A stretch of 64,000 nt of DNA from Alphaproteobacteria bacterium (GTDB lineage Bacteria; Pseudomonadota; Alphaproteobacteria; Caulobacterales; Hyphomonadaceae): assembly GCA_018969425.1 (NCBI GenBank), contig JAGWYJ010000007.1, forward strand, positions 62,001-126,000. Direction: 5' to 3'. A model generated the notes under the pieces. It did no database searches. It saw only the letters and a list, made by a program, of their open reading frames with translations, and was not told the DNA's origin. A program made the translations under genes and the position numbers. Positions 17,748 through 25,957 of this stretch are shown in pieces (position 1 is the stretch's first letter; each line of letters opens with the position of its first letter).

Positions 17748-19160
17748 ATGGAGAGGGCTCAGCTCGAAGCGGCCCTGCGCCGGGGGCTCGGAGGCTTTGA
17801 GAGTCTTGCCGGTTGGACGCGACTCACGGGCGGGGCAAGTCGGGAAACCTATCGTATCGAGGCCGTGGTGGATGGACGCCAGAGGTTTCTGGCTCTTCGT
17901 CGAGCTCCTGGGGACGGGGCTTCGGCCGTTGGCGAGGGGTCGTCCATCGCGCTTGAGGCGGCGCTTATCGCTGCAGCCCGCCGCGCGGGTGTTGAGGGTC
18001 CTGACGTACGAATGAGTCTGATTCCGGAAGATGGTCTGGGCGCCGGTTTCCTGATGGACTGGATCTCTGGCGAGACAATCGGATCCCGCATTGTGCGCCG
18101 GCCGGAGTTTGCAGGGGTTCGATCTAAAATGGCGCGGGCATGCGGCGAGATTCTCGCGCATCTTCATGCGGTCGATATCGAGACAGAGGAGCTTTCAGGA
18201 GCGCTGCCTCACATGACCCCTGAAGAGGCGGTCTGCCGTACCCTGACATCTTATCGTGAGCTCGATTCGCCCCAGCCCATGATTGAGTTCACAGCGCGCT
18301 GGCTGCTGGAGCATCTTCCAAAAGAGAACCGCACGACGCTGGTTCACGGCGATTTCCGATGCGGAAATTTCATTGTTGATCCGGGGGAGGGCATACTCGC
18401 CGTACTGGACTGGGAGCTCGCTCATGTAGGAGATCCGATGCGGGATCTGGGTTGGCTCTGCACTCGGTCCTGGCGTTTTGGGGTCAATGAACTCCCAGTC
18501 GGGGGTTTTGGACAGTATCAGGATCTCTTCGAGGGCTATGAAGCTGTCTCAGGCTATCGTGTCGATCCGGTCTCGGTTCGCTTCTGGGAGGTGTTCGGTT
18601 CGTTCTGGTGGTCGGTCGGATGTCTTCAGATGGCGCAATCCTACAGGACAGGCGCTGAGACGAGCCTCGAGCGTCCCGCCATCGGACGACGAAGCTCTGA
18701 ATGTCAGATTGACTGCGCGAACATGCTCATTCCAGGTCCGGTGACGCCCCCCTCCGCCACGTCTCGCACTCTGTCGGCCACAAGTCTGCCGGGCACGCAC
18801 GAGCTCCTGCGCTCGGTACGGGATTTTTTGCGGCATGAGATCGGTTCGGACCAGAATGAAAGAAACGTCTTTCTCGCTCGTGTCGGAGCCAATTCTCTCG
18901 ACACCGTAATGCGCGAGCTCCTTCATGGCGCTGCGGCCCGAGATGAGGAGGCTAGAGGCCTTGAGGGGATTCTGGGTCACAGGGGCGAGCTCGAAGACAT
19001 GCGCAGAGACCTCTGTCGCCGGATCGCCGATCGCAGCATCGCTATCGACGATTCCGCGCTGAAGGGCCTGCTTCGCAGCAGCGTCCTGGCCCAGTGCATG
19101 ATCGATCAGCCTTCTTATCCAGGCGTAGTCGAGGCTCTGGCCCAGACAAATGCGGCCTAG
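17748..19160 (+). CDS. APH-fold acyl-CoA kinase fused to a DUF6285-like C-terminal domain (LvaA-LvaB-like)
   Basis: The 470-residue protein has an aminoglycoside/choline-kinase-fold domain (about residues 5-330) with the N-lobe segment LTGGASRETYRIE, the catalytic loop LVHGDFRCGN (H200-G201-D202) and the metal-binding aspartate in VLDWELAHVGDPMRDLGW (D221). About 120 further residues (349-470, from PGTHELLRSVRDFLRHEI) are helical and resemble the small DUF6285 protein normally encoded separately beside such kinases. GAGGAG sits 5 bases before the ATG, and only 2 bases separate it from the preceding dehydrogenase. In the levulinate pathway LvaA needs the small LvaB protein to phosphorylate 4-hydroxyacyl-CoA, so a fusion of the two is the most attractive reading. 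Assignment of the C-terminal domain is from memory of the family. Confidence 0.8.
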   Translation: MERAQLEAALRRGLGGFESLAGWTRLTGGASRETYRIEAVVDGRQRFLALRRAPGDGASAVGEGSSIALEAALIAAARRAGVEGPDVRMSLIPEDGLGAGFLMDWISGETIGSRIVRRPEFAGVRSKMARACGEILAHLHAVDIETEELSGALPHMTPEEAVCRTLTSYRELDSPQPMIEFTARWLLEHLPKENRTTLVHGDFRCGNFIVDPGEGILAVLDWELAHVGDPMRDLGWLCTRSWRFGVNELPVGGFGQYQDLFEGYEAVSGYRVDPVSVRFWEVFGSFWWSVGCLQMAQSYRTGAETSLERPAIGRRSSECQIDCANMLIPGPVTPPSATSRTLSATSLPGTHELLRSVRDFLRHEIGSDQNERNVFLARVGANSLDTVMRELLHGAAARDEEARGLEGILGHRGELEDMRRDLCRRIADRSIAIDDSALKGLLRSSVLAQCMIDQPSYPGVVEALAQTNAA

Positions 19161-19273
19161 GGAGAGCTCGACTGCATCCGCCGGCTCTCAAATGTCTGAT
19201 CGGGACAGCCATTGAACGGGGAGAGGCCTCCTCGTAGTGTTTCCTCGTGCTGAGGCCCTGTCGGGAGAACAAG

Positions 19274-21136
19274 ATGTCACACGATCAAGTCGCCGCCCCC
19301 GGCTCCGGAACCCTTCCTCCGTTCAAGCCCCTCCCGTTCCGCCGTCCTGATATGGAGGTCCGGAAAAAAAAGGATGGAACACTCTACTTCCGATCGAGAA
19401 CGCCTGTCGGATCAGTGGCTCGCTCGATCCCCCATCTACTCGACGAGAGAGCGAGCGCACATCCCGACCGGACGTGGTTAAGACAGCGGGAACCGGGTCA
19501 TGGCCCCTGGAGAGAGGTTTCCTATGGACAAGCTAGAACCCTGACGAGAGGGGTCGCTCAGGCTTTTCTCAACCGCGGCCTGGGACGTGATCGTCCATTG
19601 ATGATCCTCTCTGGTAATTCGATCGAGCATGCCCTCGCTAGCCTCGGCGCGCAGCGGATCGGCGCCCCTGCGTGTCCTGTCAGCGTGGCTTATTCGACCA
19701 TGTCGAGCGACTTCGCCAAGCTCAGGCATTGCTTCAACGCCCTCCGACCTGGCGCCATCTTTGTTCAGACCATGGATCCCTTTCGAAAGGCGCTGGAAGC
19801 CCTTCCCCTTGAAGGGGTCGCCATCATTTCCGCGGACGGATCGCCAGGGTCGGAGGCCTTCTATGACCTTGCGAAGACCGACCCGACTGCCAAGGTCGAT
19901 GCGGCCATGTACTGGCTGAGTTCCGCCTCGGTTGGAAAGTATCTTTTTACGTCCGGATCGACAGGGATGCCCAAGCCTGCGCCCCAGACGCAGGGCGCGA
20001 TGACCGCGCAGATCGCCTGTCGGCAGGCGATCGAGCTTGAGCCGGCTGACCCTGAGGAGATCCCGGTGTTCCTGGACTGGATGCCGTGGAGCCACATTTC
20101 CGGCGGAAACGTCAATTTTCACGGCGCCTTGGCCTCCGGGGCGATCTTTCACATTGATGAGGGTCGCCCTGCTCCGGGCCTCTTTCAGACCACGATCAAG
20201 AACCTATACGAGGTGCACCCGCAATATTTCGGTTCGGCGCCCATCGCCTTCGCGATGCTCGCCGAGGCCATGGAGGCCGACCCGACGCTCCGCAAGGCGT
20301 TTTTCTCGCGCCTTCAGTATATGGCCTATGGCGGGGCTACGCTCTCAGACGACCTCTATGACCGCATTCAGGCTTTGGCAATTGCCGAGACGGGTCAGCG
20401 CGTGCCGCTGATCACAATGTATGGCGCGACCGAAACGCAGGGCGTGACGATGGTGCATTGGGAGCTTGAGCGGGTCGGCATGGTAGGACTGCCGCTTCCA
20501 GGCCTGACCCTCAAGCTTGCGCCGACAGGGTCGAAAATGGAAGTTCGCGTCAAGGGCCCGACTGTCATGACGGGTTATCTCAATCTTCCGGAAAAGAATG
20601 CGGACGCCTTTGACGAAGAAGGTTTCTATAGGCTCGGAGATGCGGCGCGTTTGGCTGATCCCGAGCGTCCCGAGGCGGGTCTGGTGTTCGACGGTCGTGT
20701 GACTGAGGATTTCAAGCTCAGTTCCGGCACCTGGGTGTCGGTCGGCGTTCTCCGTCCGGACCTGGTGGCGGCGTGCGCGCCTCTTGTGGCGGATGCGGTG
20801 ATTTGCGGTCAGGACAAACCATTCGTCGGTGCGATGCTCTGGCCAGCCCCGGCCGCCTTCGCAGCCGCGCTTCAGGCGGCGGGCGGCGACGCCGGCGCGG
20901 CGGTCAAGGCCATGGGTCAGGAAATCGCCGGGCGGCTCAAGGGGTTCAACGCAACCCAGGGCGGAACCTCTCGTCAGGTCGGACGGTTCATCGTTCTGTC
21001 GAGCCCTCCCTCCCTCGATGCGGGGGAAATCACTGACAAGGGGTATGTCAATCAGCGCGTTGCCCAGGACCATCGCGCGAAGGAAGTGGCGGCGCTCTTT
21101 TCCGAACCCCCGGGGGATGGCGTCTGGGTTCCCTGA
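19274..21136 (+). CDS. Feruloyl-CoA synthase-like acyl-CoA ligase
   Basis: A 620-residue AMP-forming ligase with the P-loop TSGSTGMPKP (about residue 225), MYGATETQG, and a C-terminal section GDAARLADPERPEAGLVFDGR followed by EDFKLSSGTWVSVGVLR. That section is characteristic of the feruloyl-CoA synthase family (Fcs/FerA), which activates hydroxycinnamates for side-chain removal. The catalytic lysine motif of ordinary FadD proteins is replaced by the family-specific DKGYVNQR ending. ATG 19274 with GGGAG at 6-base spacing is chosen over an upstream GTG at 19247. No enoyl-CoA hydratase/aldolase or vanillin dehydrogenase gene is nearby, so the substrate may be another aromatic or branched acid fed to the neighbouring dehydrogenases. 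Confidence 0.8.
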   Translation: MSHDQVAAPGSGTLPPFKPLPFRRPDMEVRKKKDGTLYFRSRTPVGSVARSIPHLLDERASAHPDRTWLRQREPGHGPWREVSYGQARTLTRGVAQAFLNRGLGRDRPLMILSGNSIEHALASLGAQRIGAPACPVSVAYSTMSSDFAKLRHCFNALRPGAIFVQTMDPFRKALEALPLEGVAIISADGSPGSEAFYDLAKTDPTAKVDAAMYWLSSASVGKYLFTSGSTGMPKPAPQTQGAMTAQIACRQAIELEPADPEEIPVFLDWMPWSHISGGNVNFHGALASGAIFHIDEGRPAPGLFQTTIKNLYEVHPQYFGSAPIAFAMLAEAMEADPTLRKAFFSRLQYMAYGGATLSDDLYDRIQALAIAETGQRVPLITMYGATETQGVTMVHWELERVGMVGLPLPGLTLKLAPTGSKMEVRVKGPTVMTGYLNLPEKNADAFDEEGFYRLGDAARLADPERPEAGLVFDGRVTEDFKLSSGTWVSVGVLRPDLVAACAPLVADAVICGQDKPFVGAMLWPAPAAFAAALQAAGGDAGAAVKAMGQEIAGRLKGFNATQGGTSRQVGRFIVLSSPPSLDAGEITDKGYVNQRVAQDHRAKEVAALFSEPPGDGVWVP

Positions 21137-21268
21137 GTTTGAGGGCGCGGCGAGTGCGACCCGGTGTCGGATTGGACAAGCTGGGTGCTGATCGGGCATG
21201 AAGACGCTCGGGTCGTCCTTCGGTTTTGAGGCGGCCATCATCGGTCTTAGGTTCGGGAGAGTGATCTC

Positions 21269-22429
21269 GTGGTTCTAAATGTGGACAGGCCGTCTTTTCT
21301 TGCGGACGAGGAGCTGACGATCTTTGAGGCTGGGGTCTCGAAGTTTTTTGAACAGAACGCGCCGGAAGAGAAGATCGCTCAATGGCGCCGCGAGAAGTGC
21401 GTTGAGCGCGATATGTGGCGCAAAGCTGCAGAGGCGGGTCTTCTTGGATTGTCGCTCCCAGAGGCCTATGGCGGGGCCGGGGGCGATTACCGTCACGAGG
21501 TTATCCTGATGGAGCAACTCGGTCGTCATGGTGTCGACGGTTTTGGGATCAGTCTGCATAACGCCATCGTCGCCCCTTACATTCTACATTACGGCACCGA
21601 AGAGCAGAAAGAGAGATGGCTGCCCGGCATCTGCTCAGGGAAGTTCGTGACCGCCATCGCCATGACAGAGCCCGGGGCGGGGTCGGATCTTCAGGCCATC
21701 AAGACCACAGCGGTTCGCTCAGGCGATCATTATGTGATCAACGGGTCCAAGACGTTCATCACGAATGGTCAGACCGCCAATCTGATATGTGTGGTGGTCA
21801 AGACGGACCGTGCGGAAGGCGCCAAGGGCGTATCGCTCATTTTCATTGAAACCGACGGCGCAGACGGTTTTCAGCGCGGGCGTAATCTCGACAAGCTCGG
21901 ACAGGATGCCCAGGACACCTCGGAGCTGTTCTTCAACGACGTAAGGGCGCCCGCCGGCAACCTGCTGGGAGGCGTGGAAGGAAAGGGCTTCTATCAGCTA
22001 ATGGGGCAGCTTCCCCAGGAGCGTCTGAACATCGCCATTCAGGCCATCACCGCCATCGAGCGCGCCCTGTCCCTGACCATTGATTATGTCAAGCAGCGCA
22101 AAGCTTTTGGAAAGACGATCCTGGATTTCCAGAATACTCAGTTCGCACTTGCCGAGTGCAAGACGGAAGCGACGGTCGGTCGGGTGTTCGTCAATCACTG
22201 CATCGGCTTGCATCTGGCCGGAAAGCTGGACGCCTCAACCGCTTCCATGGCGAAATACTGGCTGACGGATCTGGAGAACAAGATCGTTGATCGCTGTCTG
22301 CAGTTCTTCGGCGGATACGGGTACATGGAAGAATACCCGATCTCTCGCATGTATCGGGACGCCCGAATTCAGAGAATTTATGGCGGGACCAATGAGATCA
22401 TGAAGGTCCTAATCGCTCGCACGCTCTGA
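21269..22429 (+). CDS. Acyl-CoA dehydrogenase, long-chain (LCAD)-like
   Basis: A 386-residue acyl-CoA dehydrogenase with AIAMTEPGAGSDLQAIKTTA, YVINGSKTFITNGQ, YVKQRKAFGKTI and FFGGYGYMEEYPISRMYRDARIQ. The C-terminal motif reads YGGTNEIMKVLIA, so the usual catalytic Glu of the YEGTNEI position is absent. As in LCAD and isovaleryl-CoA dehydrogenases, the base is probably in the earlier helix, and the glutamate of AITAIERAL aligns with it by eye. It introduces a trans-2 double bond in acyl-CoA and passes electrons to ETF. The GTG start is preceded by a GGGAGAG stretch. The gene lies 132 bp after the CoA ligase and may share its transcript. Confidence 0.9.
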   Translation: MVLNVDRPSFLADEELTIFEAGVSKFFEQNAPEEKIAQWRREKCVERDMWRKAAEAGLLGLSLPEAYGGAGGDYRHEVILMEQLGRHGVDGFGISLHNAIVAPYILHYGTEEQKERWLPGICSGKFVTAIAMTEPGAGSDLQAIKTTAVRSGDHYVINGSKTFITNGQTANLICVVVKTDRAEGAKGVSLIFIETDGADGFQRGRNLDKLGQDAQDTSELFFNDVRAPAGNLLGGVEGKGFYQLMGQLPQERLNIAIQAITAIERALSLTIDYVKQRKAFGKTILDFQNTQFALAECKTEATVGRVFVNHCIGLHLAGKLDASTASMAKYWLTDLENKIVDRCLQFFGGYGYMEEYPISRMYRDARIQRIYGGTNEIMKVLIARTL

Positions 22430-22770
22430 GTTAGGGGCCGATTCCCAGGGGACGGAAAATCAAAACGCTCAGTCGTTGGGGCGCCTGATAAGGCGTGATC
22501 TGCCCGACCTATGGCTCTTACGGGATCAACATGTCGGGTCGCGGGGCGGGGGCAAAGCCCTCGCGCCCGCCCAATCGTTGCCCGAACTTTTGACGAACTT
22601 TCCCTGATCATAAGGGCTGGGGCGCCGAACCAGGGAGCGGGCTAACCAATAGCTCATACCCTCGACTGGCGGGCGATCGCGGTTCGACGGGGACGTTCGG
22701 ATGGAAAGTAGACTTGACAAAGACCGAGGATGTGACAAATAAACTTTCCATAAAGGAAAGGAAGCTTGCC
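22430..22770. other. 341-bp intergenic region with a promoter at its right end
   Basis: No convincing coding frame or RNA gene. A small hairpin CGCCT-GATA-AGGCG (22482-22495) lies 50 bases after the dehydrogenase stop and might aid termination. The final 60 bp hold the promoter and dyad listed separately; the central part shows nothing I recognise. Confidence 0.4.
22714..22760 (+). promoter_or_regulatory. Promoter and dyad operator for the membrane protein/XRE pair
   Basis: A consensus -35 TTGACA (22714-22719) is followed, at 18-bp spacing, by AATAAA (22738-22743) as -10. Immediately after lies the perfect inverted repeat CTTTCC-ATAAA-GGAAAG (22744-22760), just ahead of the ribosome binding site. 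The dyad is well placed to be an operator for the XRE protein encoded at the end of this transcript. Confidence 0.55.
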
Positions 22771-23634
22771 ATGTCGTCGCCTACGTCTCCTACCCGCTCG
22801 CCCTCATCTGGAATTCTACAATGGCTGGTGCAGCCGCTTTTCTGGATTGCGGTGTTCTTGTGGGTGTTGAACCCGCTACCGGACAGTCCGATCGGTCGGC
22901 TGGCGCCGGACAACTACGAATTTGTCATTCCCGTTGCGAGCCTCACGCTTGTGATGACGGTTTATGCGCTCCTGAGAGGGCTTTACCCGATCGTTCGCTC
23001 TAAGCCTGTTCTCAGGGAAGCGCTTCTGCTGGTCTATCCGGCGTTTGTCGGTGCGTTGGCCGCCACTCACTATGAGCTGGCCCTATTCGAAATGACTAAG
23101 TCGCTTGCCGACTTGGGGTATGTCGTCGCTCTCGCATGTCTTTGGGTGCTCGCTATTAATCTGCAGCTCCTGTATCGCATCCCCGCCATGAGCCAGGCCA
23201 TGGAAAGGACTTTGAGAGATCCTGGCTTAATGGATTGGTCCCGACCCTCCAGCGTGGCGCTGGTGTTCGATGTCCTCACCCTGTCCTTGCTTTTCGCCGC
23301 GACGGAGATCTCGGGTTTGACGGGGGCGGCTTTCAGCGCTCTTGCGCCCCTCACGGCGGCAGCGAGCGCCTTCTTTTACATTAGAACCTTTCGGCTGAGC
23401 GACGAGCTGCACCGGCGGATCTTTTTGGATGCTATGTCGCTGACCACGCTCGTGATCGCTCTGGGGGCGGTCCTGATCGCGAGCTGGATGAAGCCGTTTA
23501 TTACCGGTAGCGCTCCTCATCACTGGGTGATGGCGATTTATGTGGTCTTCATCGTGTGCATGATCGTCGTCACCATGAGGCGCACTCCGGAGGTCTTTAC
23601 GGAGGAGTTTGGCGGAGAGGAGGTCGATCCGTGA
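22771..23634 (+). CDS. Multi-pass membrane protein of unknown function
   Basis: A 287-residue protein with about eight predicted transmembrane helices, for example WLVQPLFWIAVFLWVL, FVIPVASLTLVMTVYALL, GYVVALACLWVLAINLQLL and WVMAIYVVFIVCMIVV, and no recognisable enzymatic motif. ATG 22771 follows a GGAAAGGAAG ribosome binding site, and a good sigma70-like promoter lies upstream. Its stop codon overlaps the GTG of a small XRE regulator (GTGA), so the two are translationally coupled. Membrane protein plus XRE pairs of this layout are common and usually autoregulated, but their function is mostly unknown. I make no further assignment. Confidence 0.75.
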   Translation: MSSPTSPTRSPSSGILQWLVQPLFWIAVFLWVLNPLPDSPIGRLAPDNYEFVIPVASLTLVMTVYALLRGLYPIVRSKPVLREALLLVYPAFVGALAATHYELALFEMTKSLADLGYVVALACLWVLAINLQLLYRIPAMSQAMERTLRDPGLMDWSRPSSVALVFDVLTLSLLFAATEISGLTGAAFSALAPLTAAASAFFYIRTFRLSDELHRRIFLDAMSLTTLVIALGAVLIASWMKPFITGSAPHHWVMAIYVVFIVCMIVVTMRRTPEVFTEEFGGEEVDP

Positions 23635-23831
23635 AGAACCGACTTCGTCTCCTGCGTGCCGAGCGTGGTCTGTCGCAGGCGGATCTCGCGTTAGCGCTGG
23701 GCGTCTCCCGCCAGACGGTCAATGCGGTGGAGACAGGACGTTTTGATCCGTCCCTTCCGCTGGCCTTCGCCATCGCGAGGACCTTTAGTCTCACGATCGA
23801 AGAAATCTTCATCGACGAGCAGGGTCCGTAA
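23631..23831 (+). CDS. Small XRE-family transcriptional regulator
   Basis: A 66-residue protein consisting almost entirely of one Cro/CI-type helix-turn-helix: VKNRLRLLRAERGLSQADLA, then LGVSRQTVNAVETGRFDPSL, ending LTIEEIFID. This is the YozG/YgzD-like class of minimal regulators (60-75 residues). It starts at a GTG that overlaps the stop codon of the membrane-protein gene by 4 bases (GTGA), with GGAGAGGAGG just upstream, so translation is coupled. The likely target is the CTTTCC-ATAAA-GGAAAG dyad in its own promoter, which is inference. A longer in-frame reading from 23556 lies inside the membrane-protein gene and is not needed. Confidence 0.85.
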   Translation: MKNRLRLLRAERGLSQADLALALGVSRQTVNAVETGRFDPSLPLAFAIARTFSLTIEEIFIDEQGP

Positions 23832-23865
23832 GCGCGTTCACAGTCACGAACGGATCGGGGCGCTG

Positions 23866-23896
23866 CCTGAGGTAAGGGCATAGTGATTGCCTCAGG
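23866..23896. terminator. 10-bp hairpin downstream of the XRE gene
   Basis: CCTGAGGTAA (23866-23875) pairs with TTGCCTCAGG (23887-23896) with one G-U pair across an 11-base loop, 34 bases after the XRE stop. There is no T-run; it may terminate either this operon or the converging efp transcript. Confidence 0.4.
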
Positions 23897-24038
23897 GAGG
23901 CGACACGCGGTCCATCTCCGACGCAAGTTCGGCATCCCGTCGCCTGCTGAGACCGAAAGGAGTCCCAGGACCGCCCTCCCGAGGCGCCCAGTTTCCGGTC
24001 CGCGAGTTAGGGCCCGCGGGGGCGGGGAGAGGGGCCGC

Positions 24039-24611
24039 TCAGTCCTTGGCGCGTTCCTGGTAGGAGCCGTCCTCGGTCGAAACGATGACCCGGGTCCCGA
24101 CACCGATGTGGGGCGGCACCATCACCCTGACCCCGTTAGAGAGAATGGCGGGCTTGTAGGATCCAGAGGCGGTCTGGCCCTTCACGACCGGTTCGGTCTC
24201 GACGATCTCAAGTGTGACCCGCTGCGGCAGCTCGATCGAAACAGGCCGTCCGTCGAACATCATCAGGATGCAGCTCATATTCTCGCCAAGATACGCAGCC
24301 ATGTCGCCGAGCATGTCGCCCGGAACAGTGATCTGCTCGAAATTCTCGGGGTTCATGAAGATGTAGTTTTCGCCATCCTGATAGAGGTAGTTGTGATTGA
24401 CCTCCTCGACAAAAGCCCGTTCGACCTGATCGGTCGTCTTGTAGCTTTCGATGACCTTGATGCCGTCGGAGATACGCCTCATCTCGACTGAGGTCGTTGG
24501 GGTGCCTTTTCCAGGCCGATAGGTCTCCGCCTTAAGGACGATGTACAGACGCCCGTCCTCTTGCTCGATCACATTGCCCTTGCGGATGTTGCTGGCGATG
24601 ACTTTGACCAC
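24039..24611 (-). CDS. efp: Translation elongation factor P
   Basis: A 190-residue EF-P with all three OB-like domains: [20 protein letters not shown], the modification loop [19 protein letters not shown] with [19 protein letters not shown], and the conserved end [17 protein letters not shown] followed by [16 protein letters not shown] binds between the P and E sites of stalled ribosomes and promotes peptide-bond formation at polyproline. Lys35 in RPGKGTP is at the position beta-lysylated in E. coli, and the two modifying enzymes are encoded divergently next door. GTG at 24611 is chosen (AAAGG, 8-base spacing) because upstream in-frame residues do not belong to the family. Confidence 0.97.
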   Translation of the reverse strand: MVKVIASNIRKGNVIEQEDGRLYIVLKAETYRPGKGTPTTSVEMRRISDGIKVIESYKTTDQVERAFVEEVNHNYLYQDGENYIFMNPENFEQITVPGDMLGDMAAYLGENMSCILMMFDGRPVSIELPQRVTLEIVETEPVVKGQTASGSYKPAILSNGVRVMVPPHIGVGTRVIVSTEDGSYQERAKD

Positions 24612-24772
24612 GGAAAACGCCTTTGTGTCTGTCGCTCGCCGGGCTAAGCGCACAGCGGCTCATATGGGTTGAAGCGGTTTGGGTCATAGCCCTAACCGGC
24701 CGTCCGGCCAAGGGCGAGAGAGGGGCCTCGGGTGAGTAAACAGGGATTTTGGGGCCATTGGGGGTTAAGAAG

Positions 24773-25798
24773 ATGGCGGAACGCAAGTGGTGGCGGCCGG
24801 ATATTCACGCTGATCGGCGTCCCTTCCTGCTGGCTCGGGGACGAATTCGCACGGCGCTGAGATCCTGGTTCGAGGCCGAGGGCTTCCTTGAGGTCGAGTG
24901 CGGAGCCTTGCAGGTTTCGCCGGGCAATGAGGCTCATCTTCATGCGTTCTCGACCCGCTGGCGCGGCGAAGCCGGCGAGGATCGAGAGTTTTATCTCCAC
25001 ACCTCGCCGGAGTTCGCCTCCAAGAAGCTTCTGGCGGCCGGAGAGCGGCGGATTTTTGATTTTGCGAGAGTTTACCGTAATCGAGAGGCGGGAGCGCTTC
25101 ACGCTCCTGAATTCACCATGCTCGAGTGGTATCGCGCTCTTGAGCCCTATGAACAGGTGACCGCCGATGCGGTCGCTCTGGCGCGAAGCGCCTCGACTTG
25201 TCTCGGACGCGAACTCTTCAGCTGGCGGGGAAGGACTTGCGATCCGGGCCTCGACCCTGAAAGGCTGACCCTCGCCGAGGCGTTCGTTCGCCATGCGGGG
25301 ATCGATCTGCATCAGGTCATGGAGGATCTTGCGGGCCTGGCTCGCGAGGCGGGCCGTATCGGGGTCCGTGTCGCGGCTGACGATACGTGGTCGGATCTGT
25401 TCTCTCGCATTCTTGTCGAGCGGATCGAGCCCCATCTGGGTCAAGGTCGCCTGACGATTCTCTGCGAGTATCCTCTTTGCGAGGCGGCGCTCGCCCGCCC
25501 CGTCGCCAGCCGACCAGACGTTGCTGAACGCTTCGAGCTCTACGCCTGCGGTGTCGAACTGGCCAACGGCTTTGGCGAGCTGACCGATCCGGTCGAACAG
25601 AGGCGAAGGTTCGAGGCGGAGATGTCTGAAAAGGCGCGCCGCTATTCGGAGCGTTATCCGCTGGACGAGGACTTTCTAAGCGCCCTGGAAATCATGCCGG
25701 AAGCCTCGGGCGTAGCCATGGGGTTTGATCGTCTGGTGATGCTGGCGTCAGGGGCTCGTACGATCTCGGACGTTCTGTGGACGCCTCTGACAGTCTAG
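24773..25798 (+). CDS. epmA: EF-P--(R)-beta-lysine ligase EpmA (GenX/PoxA)
   Basis: A 341-residue truncated class II lysyl-tRNA-synthetase-like enzyme lacking the anticodon-binding domain. Class II motif 2 appears as FDFARVYRNREAGALHAPEF followed by TMLEWYRA, and motif 3 as GVAMGFDRLVMLASGA. The ending TISDVLWTPL is close to that of E. coli EpmA. It ligates (R)-beta-lysine to the conserved lysine of EF-P. It is divergent from efp (161 bp) and followed by epmB, giving the whole modification module. ATG 24773 follows a G-rich ribosome binding region; the TTG at 24749 is less likely. Confidence 0.93.
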   Translation: MAERKWWRPDIHADRRPFLLARGRIRTALRSWFEAEGFLEVECGALQVSPGNEAHLHAFSTRWRGEAGEDREFYLHTSPEFASKKLLAAGERRIFDFARVYRNREAGALHAPEFTMLEWYRALEPYEQVTADAVALARSASTCLGRELFSWRGRTCDPGLDPERLTLAEAFVRHAGIDLHQVMEDLAGLAREAGRIGVRVAADDTWSDLFSRILVERIEPHLGQGRLTILCEYPLCEAALARPVASRPDVAERFELYACGVELANGFGELTDPVEQRRRFEAEMSEKARRYSERYPLDEDFLSALEIMPEASGVAMGFDRLVMLASGARTISDVLWTPLTV

Positions 25799-25957
25799 GG
25801 GGCGCCGGCTCTTGCTGTTGCCCCGAGGCGTTGGGCGCAGCCCCTGACGTCCGAAGGGATGGGGCAGACGCTGGGCCCGCGTCATGCTAGCAGCCTGAGG
25901 CGTTTTCCCGGCGACCCGACCCCATTTCATCCTTCATCTGAAGTTTCGAACTCTGCC

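Noticed and set aside
22430-22713. Possible tRNA or small RNA in the intergenic region
   Set aside because: No cloverleaf arms, T-loop consensus or strong stable fold was found by eye.
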